This document shows positions 1-4,326 of a stretch of DNA of 5,689 nt, in pieces. Numbering within the stretch: position 1 is the stretch's first letter; each line of letters opens with the position of its first letter. A program made the translations under genes and the position numbers. Origin of the DNA: Anaerolineales bacterium (lineage in GTDB: Bacteria > Chloroflexota > Anaerolineae > 4572-78 > J111); contig JAAUSP010000505.1 in assembly GCA_012032575.1 (NCBI GenBank), forward strand, positions 1 to 5,689, read 5' to 3'. A model generated the notes under the pieces. That model was given only the letters and a program-made list of their open reading frames with translations. It was not told where the DNA came from and searched no databases.

Positions 1-1
1 C

Positions 2-478
2 TGCGCCGCCGAAGCCACCCTGGTCCCGCCCACACCCCGGCCCGACCAGGAGCGAGTCCAGATTGCCGACCTGGAAATTGTCACCGGTCAGACGATTTAT
101 GTCCCCGCTTACTCCGATATCTACTTTGATACCAACAAGAGTCTGGACCTGGCCATTACCTTGAGTGTCCACAACACCGACCTGGCCCACTCGATTGTGC
201 TGACCTCGGTGCGCTATTACAACACCCAGGGCCAACTGGTTCAGGAGTTCATCAGCCAACCCCGCCCGCTGGGTCCCCTGGAAGCCGTGGACTTCTTTGT
301 GCCTCCCTCCGACGAAGCCGGCGGCGTCGGCGCTAACTTTATCGTCGAATGGGGCGCTGAACAGCCGGTCTACGAGCCGGTGGTTGAGGCCGTGATGATC
401 GGCACGATCACCTCGCTGGGTTTCTCTTTTACCAGTCCCGGTCGGGTGATTAGTCAGACGGGTACGGTTGGGGAGTAA
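2..478 (+). CDS. DUF3124 domain protein, 5'-partial
   Basis: The reading frame is open from base 2 to the TAA at 476-478, giving 158 residues, and the true start lies upstream of the window. I recognise DUF3124 from the order of its segments: TGQTIYVPAYSDIY, then LSVHNTD, then SIVLTSVRYYNTQGQLV, LGPLEAVDFFV, GGVGANFIVEW and finally EAVMIGT with a C-terminal FTSPGRVI. The family is of unknown function and its members are usually short secreted or lipid-anchored proteins; no catalytic residues are known to me. The first complete codon is TGC (Cys), followed by a Pro-rich linker (TLVPPTPRPDQE). That is how a mature lipoprotein would begin after its lipobox, but the signal peptide is outside the window, so lipidation is inference. 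A TTG at 161 could be taken as a start but would cut off conserved N-terminal sequence. No clear terminator follows; the next gene has its own promoter. Confidence 0.87.
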   Translation, partial: CAAEATLVPPTPRPDQERVQIADLEIVTGQTIYVPAYSDIYFDTNKSLDLAITLSVHNTDLAHSIVLTSVRYYNTQGQLVQEFISQPRPLGPLEAVDFFVPPSDEAGGVGANFIVEWGAEQPVYEPVVEAVMIGTITSLGFSFTSPGRVISQTGTVGE

Positions 479-527
479 TTTCCTTGCTTTCATCTTTGAT
501 CCATTATAAGATAAACAGCCAAACTGC

Positions 528-568
528 GTCAATGGTGTGAAAGTTAAAACCATTCATCACCCATTGAC
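528..568. repeat. 8-bp inverted repeat overlapping a -35 box
   Basis: GTCAATGG (528-535) and CCATTGAC (561-568) are perfect reverse complements separated by 25 nt. The right arm covers most of the TTGACA at 564-569. This could be an operator over the promoter or simply a degenerate relic of palindromic spacer DNA; the sequence does not decide between them. Confidence 0.35.
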
Positions 569-592
569 AATCCCCCCTCTTTCCCTTAACAT
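564..592 (+). promoter_or_regulatory. Sigma70-type promoter for the DUF4469 gene
   Basis: A perfect -35 hexamer TTGACA (564-569) is followed after exactly 17 bp by TAACAT (587-592), which matches four of six -10 positions including the key first two and last two. Transcription would start near 599, giving a leader of about 58 nt before the ATG at 657. It lies in the spacer after the DUF3124 stop, which suggests that the downstream gene is transcribed independently. Confidence 0.6.
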
Positions 593-612
593 TGACCTTA
601 AGAAGCCAACCA

Positions 613-632
613 GCCTTGAACCTCTTCAAGGC
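613..632 (+). promoter_or_regulatory. Leader hairpin upstream of the ribosome binding site
   Basis: GCCTTGAA (613-620) and TTCAAGGC (625-632) form a perfect 8-bp stem with the 4-nt loop CCTC. The hairpin sits between the predicted transcription start and the Shine-Dalgarno sequence, about 9 nt before the latter. No U-tract follows, so it is not an intrinsic terminator. It could stabilise the mRNA or be a protein or RNA target. Confidence 0.5.
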
Positions 633-641
633 ATTATCAGC

Positions 642-648
642 AAGGAGG
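642..648 (+). promoter_or_regulatory. Strong Shine-Dalgarno for ATG 657
   Basis: AAGGAGG (642-648) lies 8 nt before the ATG at 657. This near-perfect match fixes the start of the DUF4469 gene and argues against the alternative start at 592. Confidence 0.85.
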
Positions 649-656
649 ATTAAGCC

Positions 657-1350
657 ATGCCTATCCATTATTCCGTGCATCCCAACAATTTACCCGGTCG
701 GAAGGGGTACCGGGCCATTATCCACTTTGTCGGCTCGCTGGACGAAGACGCCATTATCGAGCAGATGCTGCGCCAGGGGTCTACCGTGACGCGGGCCGAT
801 ATTCTGGCGGTGCTGGACAACTATTACCGGGCCATTATCACCCTGGTCCTGGCCGGCTTCAAGGTTAGAACGCGGATTGCCCCTCTTTGGAGCCAGCATC
901 CAGGGCATCTTTACCAGCCTGGCCGACAGTTTTGACCCGTCCCGCCACCGCCTGGAGCCGCAGATCAGCGCCGGCCCCGACCTGCGCCACACCATGCATC
1001 GGGAAGGCCGGACGGTCAAAGAGGAAACCATTACCCCAGGCCCCCGCCCTATGAGCTACACCGACATCAACAGCAGCAGTTACGATGACCTGGTCACCCC
1101 CGGCGGCATGGCCCAGTTAGACGGCCACCGCCTTAAATTTAACCCCGCCGACCCCGAACAGGGCATCTTTTTTATCGCCGCCGACCAGACCAAAACCCGC
1201 GTCGAAGTCGTCGGCAAGAACCAACCCAGCCAGCTTACCTTCCTGGTTCCACCCCAGCTTGGCCCCGGCGTCTACACCCTTTTGGTGAGCGCCGGCTTCA
1301 GAGGTAAGCTGCGCCAGGGTAGATTTCAGTCTCCGCTGCGGGTGCTTTGA
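657..1350 (+). CDS. HU/IHF-like domain + DUF4469 protein, frameshifted
   Basis: Two frames make one protein. From ATG 657, 74 residues end in FKVRTRI. The product then continues one frame over as LFGASIQGIF to the TGA at 1348-1350. Removing one C from the CCCC run at 880-883 restores a single 230-residue chain, the usual size for this family. Residues 1 to about 125 resemble the HU/IHF-like (Bvu_2165/HU-HIG) fold, with the hallmark RQGSTVTRADILAVLDNY (39-56) and SFDPSRH. The C-terminal part matches DUF4469, with LVTPGGMAQLDGHRLKF, FNPADPEQGIFFIAAD and TFLVPPQLGPGVYTLLVSA, probably an immunoglobulin-like beta fold. Such proteins are common in Bacteroidota and also occur elsewhere; DNA binding is proposed from the fold, and the cellular role is unknown. 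The gene has its own promoter and Shine-Dalgarno sequence. The frame continuing past the break would stop at 935. The conserved sequence on both sides suggests a recent mutation or a sequencing error. Confidence 0.85.
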
Positions 1351-1402
1351 AGCGGTTTAAGTGGCAGCAGCCGTGGTAGAATTGGAAGGTTGGAGGGCTG
1401 GT

Positions 1403-1432
1403 ATGTCATTTCGAGCGCCAGCGAGAAATCTT
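1403..1432. repeat. Solitary left arm of the dispersed repeat
   Basis: This 30-nt stretch, beginning ATGTCATTTCGAGCG and ending AGAAATCTT, is identical to the left ends of the full copies at 1470-1613 and 4111-4253. It is followed by unrelated T-rich sequence, so it is a truncated copy or the stranded end of an interrupted one. It lies 67 nt before the next left arm in direct orientation. Confidence 0.8.
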
Positions 1433-1469
1433 TTATTGTTTTTGTCTCCAGAGCGGGTGCCCCTCAGAG

Positions 1470-1613
1470 ATGTCATTTCGAGCGCCAGCGAGAAATCTTC
1501 TTGCTCGCCCTAACATTTTGGGCTGTGGCGAAGAAGATTCCTCCCTCCGGTCGGAATGACATGGTTTTTTCAGAGGTATCTGCCCGCATTGATTTCGTTA
1601 CGAACTAATGCAA
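1470..1613. repeat. Dispersed inverted-repeat element, full copy A
   Basis: The left end ATGTCATTTCGAGCG... (1470-1499) and an inner right arm, GAAGATTCCTCCCT... to GGAATGACAT (1533-1562), are imperfect inverted repeats of each other. A conserved tail runs on to CGAACTAATGCAA (1601-1613). The same architecture recurs at 4111-4253 with an identical left arm, one difference in the right arm and a diverged centre. It has no coding capacity; the 72-codon open frame across it is made of repeat. The ends resemble palindromic REP- or MITE-like repeats seen in many environmental bacterial genomes. A T6 run (1565-1570) directly after the right arm could make this copy act as a weak terminator for the upstream gene, which is inference. 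Confidence 0.8.
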
Positions 1614-1627
1614 GGTTGTACCAAAAG

Positions 1628-1711
1628 CCTATCCGAAAACCTCAGCAGCGGCGGCTCCCGCGCCGCCGTTGGACCGGGCGTGGGAACCCGGCCCGCTAGT
1701 GTTCGGATAGG
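1628..1711. repeat. 84-bp MITE-like element with 10-bp inverted ends
   Basis: CCTATCCGAA (1628-1637) and TTCGGATAGG (1702-1711) are perfect inverted repeats enclosing a very GC-rich centre. Inside are a hairpin CGGCGGC/GCCGCCG (1649-1655 and 1662-1668, 6-nt loop) and a second dyad CCGGG/CCCGG (1674-1678 and 1687-1691). There is no open frame of note and no obvious target-site duplication. It is best read as a non-autonomous mobile element or a structured palindromic repeat; no mobilising transposase is in the window. Confidence 0.6.
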
Positions 1712-1753
1712 TACTAAGCCATCTTTCTCTTCCCCTTGCCCGCAAAAACGGAC

Positions 1754-1971
1754 CCTTTTTAGCCGTATTTCTGCCTGATATTAACGCAGTTTTCCTCCCT
1801 TTTGGCCCGCATTTTAAGCCAAGTCACTGGATGACTTGAGCCGAGTCGTCCGATGACTTAAACCGAGTCATCCAATGACTCGAATCGAGTCGTCCAATGA
1901 CTTGGTCTGAGTCATCCGATGACTCGATGAAACCTGACGGTCAAAAGGGGAAAAGATACGGGCTAAAAAGG
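1754..1971. repeat. Large inverted repeat enclosing the dyad array
   Basis: CCTTTTTAGCC (1754-1764) and GGCTAAAAAGG (1961-1971) are perfect 11-bp reverse complements. The symmetry continues inward as GTAT (1765-1768) against ATAC (1956-1959) with one bulged base, and more loosely through the poly-T/C tract near 1789-1806 against the A/G tract at 1942-1955. It may extend outward to about 1739 and 1988 with mismatches. The five 22-bp dyad units sit in the middle, so the whole block looks like one unit: a 218-bp or longer hairpin-capable element with a repetitive core. Confidence 0.6.
1821..1930. repeat. Five tandem 22-bp units, each with a 17-bp dyad
   Basis: Units start at 1821, 1843, 1865, 1887 and 1909, each exactly 22 bp. 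Each carries a 17-bp dyad of the form GAGTCRTCCRATGACTY followed by a 5-nt spacer. Units 3 and 5 are perfect 7-bp-arm palindromes (for example GAGTCATCCGATGACTC), and units 2 and 4 differ only by changes that convert pairs to G-U wobbles. Unit 1 is more diverged (AAGTCA/TGACTT, 6-bp arms). The spacers GAGCC, AAACC, GAATC, GGTCT and GATGA are not conserved, while among units 2-5 only three of 17 dyad positions vary. The 22-bp period is close to two helical turns. It could be a binding-site array, iteron-like DNA or a chain of RNA hairpins; no associated gene identifies which. Confidence 0.85.
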
Positions 1972-2025
1972 CCGCTTCTTGGACGGGTTATGCAATCAGG
2001 TGCGGGTTATATTGGACAAGAAATG

Positions 2026-2096
2026 TAGACAAGATTTACCCGACCTATGGCAGGATTAAATTTTAAAAATCTTGTTAATCGTGTAAATCCTGTCTA
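2026..2096. repeat. 71-bp AT-rich palindromic element
   Basis: TAGACAAGATTTAC (2026-2039) and GTAAATCCTGTCTA (2083-2096) are inverted repeats matching at 13 of 14 positions. A second inner dyad, CAGGATT (2051-2057) against AATCTTG (2068-2074), flanks the AT-rich centre. It cannot code for a protein. The sequence type, with repeated variants of GATTTAC and AATCCTGT, is familiar from intergenic repeats of environmental bacteria; I treat it as a small non-autonomous palindromic repeat. Confidence 0.6.
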
Positions 2097-2142
2097 TAAC
2101 CCTTTTGGGTTCCGGCTTGTTCGGGTCAGGATAGAGTCGGGG

Positions 2143-2169
2143 GATTCCTCCCTGCGGTCGGAATGACAT
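2143..2169. repeat. Solitary right arm of the dispersed repeat
   Basis: This 27-nt stretch, GATTCCTCCCTGCGG... to GGAATGACAT, matches the right arm in copy B (4111-4253) and differs by one base from copy A. No left arm lies just upstream; the sequence before it is unrelated. It could be the other end of an interrupted copy whose left arm is at 1403-1432. Confidence 0.75.
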
Positions 2170-2244
2170 AAGGGGTTTGTTTTACGTCTGCTAAACTCCC
2201 ACCCTTGTCATCCAATTGACCGTTATTTGTCAGCCAAGCGGATG

Positions 2245-2272
2245 TTAACCCGGCGCGATTCCGGGGTATAAT
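2245..2272 (+). promoter_or_regulatory. Promoter of the first ABC gene, possibly leaderless
   Basis: A perfect TATAAT (2267-2272) is preceded after 16 bp by TTAACC (2245-2250), a four-of-six match to TTGACA. Only 7 nt separate the -10 box from the ATG at 2280, so transcription would begin at or one to two bases before the start codon. No Shine-Dalgarno sequence precedes the ATG, which fits a leaderless transcript. Confidence 0.6.
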
Positions 2273-2279
2273 AACGCTT

Positions 2280-4037
2280 ATGGACTTACCGCTCAAACGA
2301 TATTGGCAACTGCTGGCCCGCTATCTGCGGCCGCTCCGCTTGAAGGTGCTGCTGCTGGCGGGCCTGATTTTTGGCAGTATTGGCCTGCAACTGGTCAATC
2401 CGCAGATCATCCGCTTTTTTATTGACGGCGCACTGGCTGACCAGCCGGAGCAAACCCTGCTCTGGGTGGCCCTGGCCTACCTGGGAGCCTCGCTGTTATT
2501 ACAGGGAGTCAGTGTGGCCGCAACCTATGTGGGCGAGGATATTGGCTGGCTGGCGACCAACCACCTGCGGGCCGACCTGGCTGACCACTGCCTGCGGCTG
2601 GACATGTCGTTTCACAACGAGCACAAGCCGGGCGAGATGATCGAGCGGATTGACGGCGACGTGGCCGATATTGCCATCTTTTTTGCCCAGTTTGTCATCC
2701 GCATTGTCGGCAATTTGCTGCTGTTGATCGGGGTGCTGCTGGTGCTGCTGCTCGAAGATTGGCGTATCAGCCTGGCCCTGGCCGTTTATACCGGGCTGGC
2801 TCTGGCCGGGGTGATCTACCTGCGCCAGATAGCCGTACCCCACTGGAAGGCGGCCCGCGAGGCCAGCGCCCAGCTTTCCGGCTTTTTAGAGGAGCAGTTG
2901 GCCGGCACCGAAGACATCCGGGCCAGCGGAGCGGTGGCTTATGCGATGCGCTACCTGTTCAAATACCACCGCATTCTGCTGGAAAAGCAGCTCACCGCCG
3001 GCAGCATCAACACCCTGCTGGTGATGGCCTGGCTGGGTCTTTATACCATCGGCCAGACCATTGCCCTGGTCTTTGGTTACACCTTCTATCAGGCCGGGCT
3101 GCTCAGTGTGGGCACAGTTTTCCTGGTTATCACCTATACCGACAGCCTGTTCCGGCCTTTGCGCGAGATCACCAACGAGATTCAAAACCTGCAAAAGGCC
3201 GCCGCCGGCATCGAGCGGGTCGAGGCGCTGTCCAGTTTGGAGGGTAAAATCAAAGCACTCGGCCAGGCAGCGCTGCCGGATGGCCCGCTGGCGGTGGAGT
3301 TTGACCGGGTGACGTTTGGCTACAATGCCGAAGAGCCGGTGCTGCGGCAGGTATCCTTCCGGCTGGAGCCAGGCCAGGTGCTCGGCCTGTTGGGGCGAAC
3401 CGGCAGCGGCAAAACCACGCTAACCCGGCTGCTCTTCCGCCTGTATGATCCCACCAGCGGGACCATTCGCCTGGGCCTCAACGGCGCAGCACTGGATATT
3501 CGCCAGGCCGGGCTGGACAGCCTGCGCCAATCCATCGGCATGGTCACGCAGGAAGTCCAGTTGTTCCGGGCCAGCGTGCGTGATAACCTGACCTTTTTTG
3601 ACCGCTCTATCCCCGATGAGCAGATTTTAGAGGTCATCGAAACGCTGGGTCTGGCCGACTGGTTCCGGGGACTGCCGCAAGGGTTGGCAACCGAACTACA
3701 GAGCGGCGGCACCAGCCTGTCGGCGGGCGAGGCCCAACTGCTGGCCTTTACCCGCGTTTTTCTGCGCAACCCCGGCCTGGTGATTATGGACGAAGCCTCG
3801 TCCCGGCTCGACCCGGCCACCGAACAGCTTATCGAACGGGCGGTAGACCGGCTGCTGACCGGTCGCACCGGCATCATTGTGGCCCACCGTTTAAGCACCG
3901 TCCACCGGGCCGACCAGATCATGATCATCGAAGCCGGCCACATCCGCGAGTTTGGTCGCTACACCGACCTGGTCCACAACCCGGCTTCGCGCTTTTATCA
4001 ATTATTACAAACCGGCCTGGAAGAGGTGTTGGTGTAA
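2280..4037 (+). CDS. ABC exporter half-transporter (permease + ATPase), first subunit
   Basis: This is an intact 585-residue half-size exporter of the ABCB/type IV kind. It exports an unidentified substrate across the inner membrane using ATP. The N-terminal domain has an elbow helix (about 5-20) and six predicted membrane segments near 21-40, 60-81, 137-158, 162-181, 245-268 and 273-291. The nucleotide-binding domain starts near 337: A-loop Tyr348, Walker A GRTGSGKTT (372-380), Q-loop Gln424, signature LSAGE (480-484, instead of LSGGQ), Walker B LVIMDE with catalytic Glu505, D-loop SRLD (508-511) and switch His536. The non-consensus signature with an otherwise complete ATPase core is typical of one half of a heterodimeric exporter, and the next gene supplies the partner. 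The ATG at 2280 fits the family N-terminus but has no Shine-Dalgarno sequence. Substrate class (drug, lipid or peptide) cannot be told from sequence. Confidence 0.95.
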   Translation: MDLPLKRYWQLLARYLRPLRLKVLLLAGLIFGSIGLQLVNPQIIRFFIDGALADQPEQTLLWVALAYLGASLLLQGVSVAATYVGEDIGWLATNHLRADLADHCLRLDMSFHNEHKPGEMIERIDGDVADIAIFFAQFVIRIVGNLLLLIGVLLVLLLEDWRISLALAVYTGLALAGVIYLRQIAVPHWKAAREASAQLSGFLEEQLAGTEDIRASGAVAYAMRYLFKYHRILLEKQLTAGSINTLLVMAWLGLYTIGQTIALVFGYTFYQAGLLSVGTVFLVITYTDSLFRPLREITNEIQNLQKAAAGIERVEALSSLEGKIKALGQAALPDGPLAVEFDRVTFGYNAEEPVLRQVSFRLEPGQVLGLLGRTGSGKTTLTRLLFRLYDPTSGTIRLGLNGAALDIRQAGLDSLRQSIGMVTQEVQLFRASVRDNLTFFDRSIPDEQILEVIETLGLADWFRGLPQGLATELQSGGTSLSAGEAQLLAFTRVFLRNPGLVIMDEASSRLDPATEQLIERAVDRLLTGRTGIIVAHRLSTVHRADQIMIIEAGHIREFGRYTDLVHNPASRFYQLLQTGLEEVLV

Positions 4038-4039
4038 GA

Positions 4040-4307
4040 AATTGTGAATGGTGAATTGTGAATGGTGAACGGTCTGTGATGAATATCTCATTAACAGGCA
4101 CTGCGCGGTCATGTCATTTCGAGCGCCAGCGAGAAATCTTGGTCCTTGCCTAAAAATCGAGAGGGGGGCGAAGAAGATTCCTCCCTGCGGTCGGAATGAC
4201 ATGACTTCTTCAGCGGTATCTGCTCGCTATCAATTCGTCACGAACTAATGCAATCCTATACTTAGACTCATTAACCATTCACTATTCACAATTCACTATT
4301 CACAATT
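4040..4307. repeat. 268-bp inverted repeat filling the gap between the ABC genes
   Basis: The arms at 4040-4073 and 4274-4307 are 34 nt each and reverse-complementary at 31 positions. Two of the three mismatches would be G-U pairs in RNA. The left arm is two perfect tandem copies of the 14-mer AATTGTGAATGGTG plus AACGGT. It begins 2 nt after the TAA of the first ABC gene, and the right arm ends 5 nt before the Shine-Dalgarno sequence of the second. Between the arms lies copy B of the dispersed repeat. If the pair is co-transcribed, this would fold into a long stem around a structured loop and could set the ratio of the two subunits. Confidence 0.75.
4111..4253. repeat. Dispersed inverted-repeat element, copy B
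   Basis: This copy aligns end to end with copy A (1470-1613), with a one-base length difference in the centre. The left 30 nt are identical, the right arm differs at one base, and the tail again ends CGAACTAATGCAA, while the centre between the arms is unrelated. Conserved ends with a variable middle suggest that the ends matter for spread or structure. The 9-mer CTCATTAAC occurs on both sides (4087-4095 and 4267-4275), a possible but loosely placed target duplication. Confidence 0.8.
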
Positions 4308-4312
4308 AGTAT

Positions 4313-4317
4313 GGAGG
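4313..4317 (+). promoter_or_regulatory. Shine-Dalgarno selecting TTG 4327
   Basis: GGAGG at 4313-4317 lies 9 nt before a TTG at 4327-4329 that opens the frame encoding the recognisable transporter N-terminus. The ATG at 4311 overlaps this site and is in another frame, so it is a decoy rather than the start. Confidence 0.75.
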
Positions 4318-4326
4318 TCTTACACT

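Noticed and set aside
592..789. Open frame of 65 codons starting before ATG 657
   Set aside because: It overlaps the recognised HU-like gene in another frame, has no Shine-Dalgarno sequence, and its start falls in the promoter -10 region.
876..1350. Programmed frameshifting in the DUF4469 gene
   Set aside because: There is no slippery heptamer plus downstream structure typical of such sites, and the same type of defect appears in an unrelated gene nearby.
1390..1608. 72-codon open frame on the + strand
   Set aside because: It runs through two left arms and the right arm of the dispersed repeat, has no ribosome binding site, and its peptide is just the translated repeat.
1821..1930. CRISPR array
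   Set aside because: Units are 22 bp with only 5-nt spacers between dyads. CRISPR repeats are separated by unique spacers of about 30 nt, and no cas gene is present.
2098..2111. Small hairpin AACCC-TTTT-GGGTT as a terminator
   Set aside because: The stem is only 5 bp, no T-tract follows, and there is no gene immediately upstream.
4234..4262. Possible promoter for the second exporter gene (TATACT at 4257-4262)
   Set aside because: The -10 is good, but the sequence 17 bp upstream (TTCGTC) matches only two of six -35 positions, so I do not list it as a feature.
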